Shown here: one piece after another, positions 9,585 through 17,100 of the stretch
How positions within the stretch are numbered: the first letter of the stretch is position 1
How the letters are laid out: each line of letters opens with the position of its first letter
Source of the DNA: an uncultured Pseudomonadales bacterium
GTDB taxonomy: Bacteria > Pseudomonadota > Gammaproteobacteria > Pseudomonadales > Azotimanducaceae
Length of the DNA: 64,000 nucleotides
Assembly (NCBI GenBank): GCA_958296405.1
Contig: OY282519.1
Coordinates: 1-64,000 of the forward strand
Direction: 5' to 3'
The notes under the pieces: model-generated
Seen by the model: the letters and a program-made list of their open reading frames with translations, nothing else
The model's database searches: none
Told to the model about the DNA's origin: nothing
Made by a program: the position numbers and the translations under genes

Positions 9585-9765
9585 GAGAAGCGAAGTCGGC
9601 GATGGCGAGGGCGCTGTTCGACGAGCTGCGAGCGGATGGTTCGGACGCGGAGCGGCAGGCTCTTGCGAATAGACTGGCACGGGCGCTGATGCAAATGCTG
9701 ATCGCCCGCTTCGCCGGCGACGAGGACACAGCGACCGGCACCGACACCACATGCAGCATTTGGCA
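9585..9765 (+). pseudogene. Relic of a third Rpn-family copy
   Basis: Between the two intact Rpn genes a fragment encodes ARALFDELRADGSDAERQ and continues through ANRLARALMQMLIARFAG to GDEDTATGTDTTC, matching residues about 190-245 of copy 1 (ARAKALFDRLRPAGSGAERQ...). The match begins and ends abruptly and runs into unrelated sequence after ACATGCAGCA. It carries more substitutions than the two intact copies show between themselves, so it is an older, decayed copy or a deletion product. Confidence 0.75.
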
Positions 9766-9794
9766 GTGGGACGGCGAACCGGATCGATGACGCT
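9766..9794 (+). repeat. 29-bp dispersed repeat, copy A
   Basis: Starts GTGGGACGGCGAACC and ends ATCGATGACGCT; 28 of 29 positions match the copy at 12218-12246. It adjoins the breakpoint of the Rpn relic. Confidence 0.75.
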
Positions 9795-9884
9795 CGCGGC
9801 CGATCCATCGGCTGCCTTGATCGTCGTGCAGCAACGTCAGTCACTCACCTCAATGGGATCGGTCCCCGGCCCTACGGTGCGGCC

Positions 9885-11027
9885 TGGTGTCACGAGCGCA
9901 CAACGATTGCAGCCGCGTCGCCCGTCAAATCGGGCGGATGTCGCTACAGCCGGCCCCTCGCGCCCGCCACACTGGGCGCCATGCACGAAGACGACATCTG
10001 CCGAACGGCGTTCGCGGATGCCAGCATGACGCGCTGCCTGTTGGACCTGCTGCCACAGGACGCCACCGCCGAGCTGGACCCGAGCCGGCTGCGCCGGCTG
10101 CCAACCGAGCATGTCGCGGCAGGCGGGCAGCGCCGCCGCGCCGACATGGCCTGGGCGGTTGGCACGCTTGTGCGGGCAGAGATAGGGGGTAGCTCGCCAG
10201 AGAGGGCCGGCGCGGAAGCGGACTCCGGAGCGGAGGCGTTGCTGGCGTTGGAGTTCCAGTCCTCGCCGGACCGTGCCATGGCGCTGCGCATGGAGATCTA
10301 CGTGGCGCTGCTGCGCCAAGAGGTGGCGGCCGAGGGCGGACTGCGCGCCGGCGACCTGCTGCCGCGGGTGTTGCCGGTGGTGGTCTACACGGGCGGCCGG
10401 CGCTGGCGGCCAGAGACCCTAGACGAACTGACCGCGCCGACGCCGGCGGGTTGGGGCAACTGGCAGGCGCGGTTCGAGTTCCTGTGCCTTGACGCTGCGA
10501 ACTTGACGGCGGAGGATGGACGCTCGAACCCGGTCGCCGCGCTGCTGCGGCTGCTGGCGACCCGGCAGGCGGAGTCCGTGCCGGCGCGGGCGAAGGCGCT
10601 GTTCGACCGGCTGCGGCCGGCCGGTTCGGGCGCGGAGCGGCAGGCTTTTGCGAACAGACTGGCGCGGGCGTTGATGCAACTGCTGATCGCCCGCTTCGCC
10701 GGCGACGAGGAGAGCGACCGGCACCGACACCACATGCAGCAAGCGCTGCGCTACATGGAGGAACCCACCATGCTCGCCGAGGCAATCACCGAATGGCGGC
10801 AAAACGCAATCGCCGAGGGCAGAACCGAAGGCAGAACCGAGGTGCTGCGGCGGCTGGCCACCCGGCGCTTTGGCCTTGAGGCGGGCGCTGAGTTCGGCCG
10901 GCTCCTGGCGGACGAGAAGGACATCGATCGGCTGGCGCTTGCCAGTGACTTGGTGATCGACTGCTCCAGTGCCGAAGAACTGCTGCAGCGCGCGAGTCAC
11001 TTGCTGAGGGAGGGATCGTCGCCCTGA
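9885..11027 (+). repeat. Tandem duplication unit 2
   Basis: Second copy of the duplicated unit, ending with Rpn copy 2. Similarity is lost after the end of the gene. Confidence 0.75.
9981..11027 (+). CDS. Rpn/YhgA-family PD-(D/E)XK nuclease-like protein, copy 2
   Basis: A 348-residue paralogue of the gene at 8443, with the same nuclease residues (Asp55, Glu91-x-Gln93). Compared with copy 1 it carries an extra 11 residues before the E-x-Q motif (around VRAEIGGSSPERAGAEADSG) and has only two GRTE units, reading GRTEGRTEVLRRLATRRFG. The central region is almost identical at DNA level, implying recent duplication or gene conversion, while the two ends have diverged. Both copies keep all catalytic residues and an intact frame, so both may be active. 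Confidence 0.8.
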   Translation: MHEDDICRTAFADASMTRCLLDLLPQDATAELDPSRLRRLPTEHVAAGGQRRRADMAWAVGTLVRAEIGGSSPERAGAEADSGAEALLALEFQSSPDRAMALRMEIYVALLRQEVAAEGGLRAGDLLPRVLPVVVYTGGRRWRPETLDELTAPTPAGWGNWQARFEFLCLDAANLTAEDGRSNPVAALLRLLATRQAESVPARAKALFDRLRPAGSGAERQAFANRLARALMQLLIARFAGDEESDRHRHHMQQALRYMEEPTMLAEAITEWRQNAIAEGRTEGRTEVLRRLATRRFGLEAGAEFGRLLADEKDIDRLALASDLVIDCSSAEELLQRASHLLREGSSP

Positions 11028-11173
11028 TCCTGTGCGAGCAGGCGACGCGGAAGCTGTCGGCGAGCATACCATGCTATCCTCGCGTCGAAACATACTCCGA
11101 AAAAGGGGCAACCATGCTAACCATTCACGGCACAGGTCACGGTACAGGGCTCGTCTAAGCGGGCGAATTGGGC

Positions 11174-11809
11174 ATGCTCAGTCGCGAGGCGCTTTTGCGC
11201 TTGTCGTTGGTAGCGGCAACAGTACTCTTGGCCACTTTGCTGGCCCGTGGGTATGTGCATCTCGCCACGGTGTTCGCAGTATTCTGCGCCGCGCTTCTGA
11301 CGGGGCTAGCTCAAGTGGAGGTGCTCGTGCGTCGTGCGGCGTGGGACTTCATCGTGATGCACGAGCAATCCGCCGAGTGGCAAGAAGCTGAGAATAGGGC
11401 CAAACGACTGCTCACCGGCAAGCCGCACGCCGAAGACTGGGCCAGCTTCGCGACACGCTGGAATGAACGCGATCCGACCGCCGAGCAACAGGCCGCGCAC
11501 ATCTTCCACTGGGCCAATCGCAGAGAATTCGCTGCCGTCGCCATACTTGAACGCACAATGCACCGTCGCATATATGCGAGGTGCTGGGGCCGGCAGCATG
11601 TGAGAGATTGGAACTTGGTGGCGGGGTTCGTCAAGGCTCTCTTGAAGACGCCGCGGGGCGATGGCGAACTGTTCGATGCCTTCGAGCAGCTTGCTAATGA
11701 CCGCGACTTTCTCAAACTGGCGAAATGGCCGCGACACAAACACGTCACACAGCTTTGCGAGCTTCGCAGATGCAAACGGCGGGCGGTGCCGCGGCCTCAA
11801 CGTAGCTAG
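11174..11809 (+). CDS. Hypothetical membrane-anchored protein
   Basis: A 211-residue protein I cannot name. Two hydrophobic segments at the N-terminus (LSLVAATVLLATLLARG, then LATVFAVFCAALLTGLA) are followed by a soluble, helix-rich cytoplasmic part of about 160 residues with many Trp, Arg and Glu residues. The layout recalls DUF4760-like proteins found near mobile elements, but the match is only by appearance. ATG 11174 is preceded in frame by a TTG at 11168. The codon use looks less biased than that of the housekeeping genes, and the gene is surrounded by relic sequence. Confidence 0.5.
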   Translation: MLSREALLRLSLVAATVLLATLLARGYVHLATVFAVFCAALLTGLAQVEVLVRRAAWDFIVMHEQSAEWQEAENRAKRLLTGKPHAEDWASFATRWNERDPTAEQQAAHIFHWANRREFAAVAILERTMHRRIYARCWGRQHVRDWNLVAGFVKALLKTPRGDGELFDAFEQLANDRDFLKLAKWPRHKHVTQLCELRRCKRRAVPRPQRS

Positions 11810-12043
11810 TCACAGCACCGAAGCCATTAGGTCGCGCTGTCCCAAGCTGATCGCACTGGTGGTGCCGCATCGCCAAACTTCGCTAGGTGGATCCTGTCGG
11901 ATGAAACGGAAGGAAAGCATGGCTCCGTGAACCTCGATCTGATGTCGCTGGCGTATTCCTCCTGTTCGGCATTAAGAGTCGCCCAGCTAAACGGCGGCTC
12001 CCTCGTCGCATGTATTTCAACCAAGCCGACGCGGCATCAAACC

Positions 12044-12210
12044 TCACAGCCGGGCCGGACGAAACGTGAGTTCGCGCCACACTTGGGGCAGCAACAGCGT
12101 GGACAGCCCTGCATCTTCCATCCATCGCCCAATCAATCTCCGGGGCGTTGGCCAAATCAGGGCGTTGGTGTCGAACGCAGGACCGAGCGGGCCATCACTT
12201 GCCATGCGAT
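12044..12210 (-). pseudogene. Possible PIN-domain toxin relic
   Basis: The minus strand encodes a fragment with a PIN-type start (FDTNALIWP, the D-T/S-N motif of the first catalytic Asp), RRLIGRWMEDAGLSTLLLPQ and VWRELTFRP, resembling the first half of a VapC-like protein. The frame then stops; neighbouring frames contain plausible but unconnected continuation (around 11830-12020). No second set of catalytic acidic residues can be assigned with confidence. Best read as a frameshifted relic; chance resemblance is possible. Confidence 0.3.
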
Positions 12211-12217
12211 TTGGTCC

Positions 12218-12246
12218 GTGGGACGGCGAACCGAATCGATGACGCT
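12218..12246 (+). repeat. 29-bp dispersed repeat, copy B
   Basis: Second copy of the 29-bp element, with one mismatch to copy A, placed just upstream (on the minus-strand reading) of the PIN-like fragment. The preceding ATTTGG is also shared with copy A. Confidence 0.75.
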
Positions 12247-12358
12247 GCGGCTCTACGGCGCGGATGTCGAACTCCCACGGGGGTATGTCCGATGTCAGCA
12301 AAGCCGCGGCGAGCCCCGCGCTCGTTTGTCCGTTGTGCGATGAATCGCCATGACGCGC

Positions 12359-14341
12359 CTACTCCGCAGCGCCGCCGGCCAACTGTTCGCGTTCGCGTTG
12401 CGGGGCGCCGACACCAATGTGCCTGTCCAAGAAAGCCAACAGCGCATTGAAGAAGTCCGCGCGGTTCTCCTCCTTGTAGAAGCCGTGGCCCTCGTTGGCC
12501 TTCTCCATGTACTGCGCCTGGATGCCGGCCGCCTCAAGCCGCTTCATTAGTTCGCGGGCGTGGTCCACCGGCACCCGCGCGTCCTCTTCCCCATGCACGA
12601 TGAAGAGCGGCGTCTTCAAGCGGTCCAAGTAAGTGATCGGGGAAGCTCGGCGGCGGTCCTCCGCGGTGGGGCCGATCACCCGGTCCATGTATTTCTCGCC
12701 CCAGCGGGTGCGGCGGGTGAAGTCCGCCTTCTTGTACTGGATGTCGTGGTCGTACACGCCGGCCGCCGGCACCGAACAGGCGTAGAGGTCTGGCTCGCGC
12801 ACCACGCTCATCAGTGCCGCATAGCCGCCGTAGCTCCAACCGTGGATGCATACGCGCCCTGCCTCGGTGATGCCCGTCTCAATTGCCCAATGGGTGGCAT
12901 CGGTGAGGTCGTCCTGCATGGCGCCGGCCCATTCGCCGTAGCCGATGCGCTCGAAGCGGGTGCCGTAGCCGCCGGAACCCCGGTAGTTCACCTGCAGCAC
13001 AGCGTAGCCGTTCACGGCGAGCACTTGCACAAACCGGTCGTACCGCCAATAGTCGCGCGGGCCATGCGGTCCGCCGTGCGGCATTAACACCATGGGCACT
13101 GGCCCTGATTGGCCCGGCGGCAGAGTGAGGTAGCCGCGCAGCCTCAGGCCGTCCCGCGCCTCGAACTCAACCGGGCGCACCTCCGCCAAGGTTGCGTCGT
13201 CGATCCACGGAAAATAGTCGAACAGACGCTGCATCCGGCGCGTCTCGCGTTCGAAGACATACACCTCCGGCGTTTGGTTGTCATCCTGCACGGTCACCAG
13301 CACCAGTTGGCCATCGGTGGTGGCATTGGCGATGGACACAAAGCGACCGGGAAACAAGCTCTGCAGCTGCTGGACCAACACCGCCTCGGCGTTGTCTGAG
13401 TCGATGGCGACGATGCTCGGATAGTCTGGCTCGATCCTCGCCCCCCAAGCGTTGCCTTCCCAGTCCATCACCAGCGCGGCATCCACCACATCATGGCGAT
13501 ACACCTCGGTGCGCTCCTGCGTCGCCGGATCCATCAGATAGATGCCTAACGGGCCGTCGTCCGGTGCCGTTCTCACGAAAATGCGTCCATCCTCCGCCAC
13601 GGCGAGGGGCGTGAGCGGCACATCGCCGTACTCGGTTTTACTCAGCAGGCTCCAATCGCCCGTTTCCGTGTCGCGCACGTGGACGAGGGAGTTGAAGTCG
13701 TCATCGGTGGAAAACGAGAAGCGGACATCGCCATCCCGCCCCGCCACCAAGAAGGCATCCGCCGCCGGCGCCCGCACACGCCCGGTGAGGCGGCCCGTGT
13801 AGACGTTCAGCTTCGCCGCCTCCACCGCCGAGGACGCAGACCAGTTCCAATCCCGAATCTGCACCAACACGTTGTTCTTGTCGTCCCTCAGCGGGTCGAT
13901 GATGCTGGCGCTGGCGTTGCGCCGCACGGCGCCCCGCGTTGCGCTGGGGGCTTCTTCGCCGGCGCGGTAGCCGAAGAGATGTTTGCTGCGCCCGCCATCC
14001 GCGTCCATGCCGAACAGCTCGCCAGAGGGCGCCAGGAACTCGTAGCGGCCGAAATCCCGCGTCACGGAACCGATGAGCCGGTCGTTGTTCACCCACTGGA
14101 AGTCCAGCACTTGGTTGCGGCCGGGGAAGCTCATCACGCCCTTCAAGGCCAGCTCGGGGTAGCTCAGCACCGCCACCACCCGCTTGTCATCGACGATGCG
14201 CAGCACCGCCAAGTACTCGGCAGTGGGCGAGATGCGCGCCCGCAGCACTTCAGGAGACTTGGCGAAATCTTCCGGCGTAGGGGGCGCTGCGGCGGCAGCG
14301 CCGGCGACGGCCACGAGAGCCAAGGCGCAGAGTGTCTTCAT
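12359..14341 (-). CDS. S9 family peptidase (prolyl oligopeptidase type)
   Basis: A 660-residue secreted or periplasmic serine peptidase. ATG 14341 starts a standard signal peptide (MKTLCALALVAVAGAAAAA); the longer frame adds only seven residues. A seven-bladed beta-propeller region (about 30-400) is followed by an alpha/beta-hydrolase domain. The catalytic triad can be read directly: Ser503 in GWSYGGYAAL, Asp587 in HGEEDARVP and His619 in NEGHGF; the oxyanion region HGGPHGPR is also present. Family members release dipeptides or cleave oligopeptides, often acylaminoacyl or dipeptidyl substrates. The gene is divergent from the ccm operon and stands alone. Specificity cannot be assigned. Confidence 0.9.
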   Translation of the reverse strand: MKTLCALALVAVAGAAAAAPPTPEDFAKSPEVLRARISPTAEYLAVLRIVDDKRVVAVLSYPELALKGVMSFPGRNQVLDFQWVNNDRLIGSVTRDFGRYEFLAPSGELFGMDADGGRSKHLFGYRAGEEAPSATRGAVRRNASASIIDPLRDDKNNVLVQIRDWNWSASSAVEAAKLNVYTGRLTGRVRAPAADAFLVAGRDGDVRFSFSTDDDFNSLVHVRDTETGDWSLLSKTEYGDVPLTPLAVAEDGRIFVRTAPDDGPLGIYLMDPATQERTEVYRHDVVDAALVMDWEGNAWGARIEPDYPSIVAIDSDNAEAVLVQQLQSLFPGRFVSIANATTDGQLVLVTVQDDNQTPEVYVFERETRRMQRLFDYFPWIDDATLAEVRPVEFEARDGLRLRGYLTLPPGQSGPVPMVLMPHGGPHGPRDYWRYDRFVQVLAVNGYAVLQVNYRGSGGYGTRFERIGYGEWAGAMQDDLTDATHWAIETGITEAGRVCIHGWSYGGYAALMSVVREPDLYACSVPAAGVYDHDIQYKKADFTRRTRWGEKYMDRVIGPTAEDRRRASPITYLDRLKTPLFIVHGEEDARVPVDHARELMKRLEAAGIQAQYMEKANEGHGFYKEENRADFFNALLAFLDRHIGVGAPQREREQLAGGAAE

Positions 14342-14447
14342 CGGTGTCCTCCCACCAGCCATGCCGCCAAGTTACATCGCCGCCCGTCACCCGCGCAACG
14401 CGCCTTGGGCACCGCCTCTGCGGGCCGCGCAGGCGGGCGGCGGCGCG

Positions 14448-14476
14448 TCACTTGAATCGCACCGCGTGGCTATAAT
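14448..14476 (+). promoter_or_regulatory. Candidate ccm promoter with perfect -10 box
   Basis: A consensus TATAAT at 14471-14476 lies only 9 nt before the GTG start of ccmA. With 17-bp spacing the -35 would be TCACTT (14448-14453), a poor match. If used, transcription would begin about 14482-14484, giving an almost leaderless ccmA message. Confidence 0.4.
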
Positions 14477-14485
14477 GCGGCCTCT

Positions 14486-15091
14486 GTGGCGAGCCCCCAA
14501 ACCGAGCCTCTCCTGTCGATTCGCGGCCTCGCCTGCTCGGGTGGGCGTCGCCGGCTTTTCTGCGGCATCGACGCGACCCTGCGCCCCGGCGACGCCATCG
14601 AAGTGCGGGGTGCCAATGGCAGCGGCAAAACCACGCTGTTGCGCTGCGCTGCCGGGTTGCTGACGCCCCACGCGGGGGACGTGCGGCGCGCAGGAGGCCA
14701 AGCGCCGCTCTATCTAGGGCACAAATCAGGCATGAGTTCGCTCCTAAGCCCCATCGAGAACATGCGCTGGCATCTCGCCCTCGCCGGCGCCGTGGCCTCG
14801 GCCGCGGCGTGCGGCGCCGCCCTCGAACAGGTTGGCTTGGGCGCCGAGCGCCACGATCCATGCGGCAACCTTTCCGCTGGCCAGCAGCGCCGCGTGGGGT
14901 TGGCGCGCCTTGCCATGAGCGATGCCCGCCTGTGGTTGCTCGACGAGCCGTTCAGCGCCTTGGATGCGGGTGGGCGCAAGTTGGTGCTGGCGTTGATCGC
15001 CGCGCATCGCGCCGGCGGCGGCGGCGTGCTCTGCGCCACCCACGAGGGGTTGAACCTGCCGGACGCGCAAGTGTTGCGGCTGCCGTTGTGA
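14486..15091 (+). CDS. ccmA: Heme exporter ATP-binding protein CcmA
   Basis: A 201-residue ABC ATPase, first gene of the cytochrome c maturation (system I) operon. Walker A is GANGSGKTT (about residues 38-46), the signature LSAGQQRR is near 129, and Walker B is LWLLDEPFSALD near 150. With CcmB it forms the CcmAB complex, whose ATP hydrolysis drives release of holo-CcmE from CcmCD. GTG 14486 is the only plausible start before the conserved LLSIRGLAC strand. The stop overlaps the ccmB start. Confidence 0.95.
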   Translation: MASPQTEPLLSIRGLACSGGRRRLFCGIDATLRPGDAIEVRGANGSGKTTLLRCAAGLLTPHAGDVRRAGGQAPLYLGHKSGMSSLLSPIENMRWHLALAGAVASAAACGAALEQVGLGAERHDPCGNLSAGQQRRVGLARLAMSDARLWLLDEPFSALDAGGRKLVLALIAAHRAGGGGVLCATHEGLNLPDAQVLRLPL

Positions 15092-15753
15092 GCATTGCCA
15101 TCGCGCAGACGCGGCGAGACCTCGCCATCGTCGTGCGCTCGCGGGGCGAAGCGCTCAATCCGCTGGCGTTTTTCGCCTTGGCAACGCTCCTCTTCGGGCT
15201 TGCCGGGCCCAGCCCGGAAACCCGCGCCGCCATCGCGCCGGGCGCCGTCTGGGCCTTGGCCGCGCTGGCCACGGCGCTCTCCATGGAAGGGCTGTTTCGC
15301 CGCGATGTGGAGGAAGGAGCGCTGGAGCAGTTGTTGCTCCATGCCCGCCCGCTATGGCCGGCAGTGCTCGGCAAGTTGTTCGCGCACTGGTGCGTCACCG
15401 GGTTGCCGCTCGTGGTGCTGGGACCGGTCGCGGCGCTCGCGCTGCAAGCCTCTACAGACGTCTTGCCGGCGCTCGCCCTAGGCTTGTTGCTCGGCACCCC
15501 CACGCTCACCTTCATCGGCGCCATCGCCGCCGCGCTCACCGCCGGCATCGGGCGCGGCAGCCTGTTGGTGGCGCTGATCGCGCTGCCGTTGTGCGTGCCA
15601 ACGCTCATCTTCGGCGCCGGCGCCGCCTTCGCCGCCGCGGCCGGCGCGGACGCCACGCCGCAACTGCTGTGGCTCGCCGCGCTCCTCGCCGCCGCGGCCA
15701 CGGCCGCCCCGTTCGCGGTGGGCGCAGGGCTGCGCGTCAGCCAAGAGCATTGA
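15088..15753 (+). CDS. ccmB: Heme exporter membrane protein CcmB
   Basis: A 221-residue inner-membrane protein with six hydrophobic segments, partner of CcmA. GTG 15088 overlaps the ccmA stop by 4 nt and gives the family N-terminus (SIAIAQTRRDLAIVVRSRGE), followed by LNPLAFFALATLLFGLA and the conserved FRRDVEEGALEQLLL. A longer open frame upstream lies inside ccmA. Part of the CcmABCD complex that loads heme onto CcmE in the periplasm. Confidence 0.94.
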   Translation: MSIAIAQTRRDLAIVVRSRGEALNPLAFFALATLLFGLAGPSPETRAAIAPGAVWALAALATALSMEGLFRRDVEEGALEQLLLHARPLWPAVLGKLFAHWCVTGLPLVVLGPVAALALQASTDVLPALALGLLLGTPTLTFIGAIAAALTAGIGRGSLLVALIALPLCVPTLIFGAGAAFAAAAGADATPQLLWLAALLAAAATAAPFAVGAGLRVSQEH

Positions 15754-15755
15754 TC

Positions 15756-16514
15756 GTGGGCCCGCTCAGAACTTACTTCCACAAGCTCGGTTCGCCGCGC
15801 TGGTTCTTCGATTTGGCGCGGCCATGGGGCATCGGCTTCGCCGTCGTCGGCGTGAGCCTGCTGGTGGTCGGCTGGGTTTGGGGCCTTGCCTTCGCTCCGG
15901 AGGACTACCAGCAGGGCAACAGCTTCCGCATCATCTATGTGCATGTGCCGTCCGCGCATCTGGCGCAAGCGCTGTATGTGGCGATGGGCGTTGCCGGCGT
16001 GACGGCGCTGGTGTGGCGCGTCAAGCTGGCGGACATGTTCATCGCCGTCGTGGCGCCCGTGGGCTTGGCGATGGCCGGCATGGCCCTCGCCACCGGCGCC
16101 ATTTGGGGCCGCCCGACATGGGGCGCGTGGTGGGTGTGGGACGCCCGCACCACCTCCATGCTGGTGCTGTTCTTCCTACTCGTGGGCTTGGTCGCGCTGC
16201 GCCAAGCCATCCCCTCCGAGCGCCAGGCGGGCCGCGCCGCGGCGGTGCTGGCCATCGTCGGCACCGTCAACGTGCCGATCATCAAGTACTCGGTGGAATG
16301 GTGGCTCACGCTGCACCAACCGGCGAGTTTCAGCTTCAGCTCCGCCCCGGCGATGCCGCCTTCGATGTGGATGCCGCTGGTGGTGAACGTGATCGGCCTG
16401 TACAGCTTCGCCGGCGCGTTGATCGTGGCCGGGCTGCGCAACGAGATTCTGCACCGCGAGCGCGACGCGCAGTGGGTGCGCGAGCGTTTGGCGGCGGGGG
16501 GCGCGAGGCCATGA
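15756..16514 (+). CDS. ccmC: Heme handling protein CcmC
   Basis: A 252-residue six-helix membrane protein of the heme handling protein family. The tryptophan-rich WWD motif is seen as PTWGAWWVWDARTTSM, flanked by the conserved His in YVHVPSAHLAQ and a second one in a later loop. CcmC places heme on CcmE. GTG 15756 is used, two bases after the ccmB stop; a TTG at 15750 in the same frame would add two residues. Only the last four bases overlap ccmD. Confidence 0.94.
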   Translation: MGPLRTYFHKLGSPRWFFDLARPWGIGFAVVGVSLLVVGWVWGLAFAPEDYQQGNSFRIIYVHVPSAHLAQALYVAMGVAGVTALVWRVKLADMFIAVVAPVGLAMAGMALATGAIWGRPTWGAWWVWDARTTSMLVLFFLLVGLVALRQAIPSERQAGRAAAVLAIVGTVNVPIIKYSVEWWLTLHQPASFSFSSAPAMPPSMWMPLVVNVIGLYSFAGALIVAGLRNEILHRERDAQWVRERLAAGGARP

Positions 16515-16654
16515 GCGAGTTCTTCCACATGGGCGGCCACGGCCTCTACGTTTGGCTCGCCTACGGCATCTCGTTCGCCGCGCTCGCCATCCTCGCCGCG
16601 CGTCCAATCGTGGCGCGGCGGCGGCTCACCCGGCGCGGGCGCGATGAACGATGA
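16511..16654 (+). CDS. ccmD: Heme exporter protein CcmD
   Basis: A 47-residue single-pass membrane protein. MSEFFHMGGHGLYVWLAYG matches the short CcmD family (N-terminal FF-MGGH-YVW and a basic C-terminus RRRLTRRGRDER). It stabilises the CcmABC-CcmE complex and is needed for release of holo-CcmE. ATG 16511 and the stop overlap ccmC and ccmE by 4 nt each. Confidence 0.92.
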   Translation: MSEFFHMGGHGLYVWLAYGISFAALAILAARPIVARRRLTRRGRDER

Positions 16655-17100
16655 AGACGATGAATAGGCAGCGCCGCGCCCGGCTAGCCGCCACCGCCTT
16701 GCTGCTCGTGGGCGCCGCTGCCACGGTCGCGCTGACGCTCGCGGCGTTGAACGAGAACGTCAACGCCTTCCATCCCCCGGCCAGCATCGTCGGCGGCGAG
16801 GCGCCGGTGAACACCTCCATCCGCGCCGGCGGCATGGTGGCCGAAGGCAGCGTGCAGCGGGACGCAACCGGCCTCGCCGTCTCCTTCGTGGTGACAGACC
16901 ACCAAGGGGCGGACTATCCGGTGCGCTATCACGGCATCCTGCCGGACCTCTTCCGCGAGGGCCAAGGCGTGCTGGTGACGGGCGAACTGACCGCCGCCGG
17001 CGTCTTCGAGGCGCGTGAGGTGCTGGCGCGGCACGACGAAAACTACATGCCGCCGGAACTCGCGGACATGGCTGTACATCAGGGGGCCGCGCCGCGGTGA
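16651..17100 (+). CDS. ccmE: Cytochrome c maturation heme chaperone CcmE
   Basis: A 149-residue periplasmic heme chaperone anchored by one N-terminal helix (about residues 10-33), followed by an OB-fold domain. The covalent heme ligand is His128 in the invariant motif LARHDENYMPPE. Normal length for the family. The start and stop overlap ccmD and ccmF by 4 nt. Confidence 0.96.
   Translation: MKTMNRQRRARLAATALLLVGAAATVALTLAALNENVNAFHPPASIVGGEAPVNTSIRAGGMVAEGSVQRDATGLAVSFVVTDHQGADYPVRYHGILPDLFREGQGVLVTGELTAAGVFEAREVLARHDENYMPPELADMAVHQGAAPR

Larger units (their letters stand above)
8347..9884 (+). repeat. Tandem duplication unit 1 (1538-bp offset)
   Basis: The sequence starting TGGTGTCACGAGCGCACAAC at 8347 recurs at 9885, and both run through the upstream region and the Rpn gene. 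The unit therefore comprises promoter-proximal sequence plus the gene. Within the genes the stretch from the E-x-Q motif to the GRTE repeats (about 590 bp) differs at only a few silent positions, whereas the region around residues 60-80 has an 11-codon indel. Confidence 0.8.
9517..9980. other. Spacer between the Rpn copies
   Basis: This 464-bp spacer holds the Rpn relic, a 29-bp element repeated at 12218, and, from 9885 to 9980, a copy of the sequence that precedes Rpn copy 1. I see no other gene here. Confidence 0.6.
11810..12358. other. Gene-poor stretch with degraded sequence
   Basis: 549 bp between the membrane protein and the S9 peptidase stop. No intact gene is visible. On the minus strand it holds a PIN-like fragment broken across frames, and it contains the second copy of the 29-bp element found near the Rpn relic. 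It looks like decayed accessory DNA. Confidence 0.5.

Noticed and set aside
14809-15087. Extended N-terminus for ccmB
   Set aside because: The extra residues are an out-of-frame reading of ccmA; the 4-nt overlap start at 15088 matches the family N-terminus.
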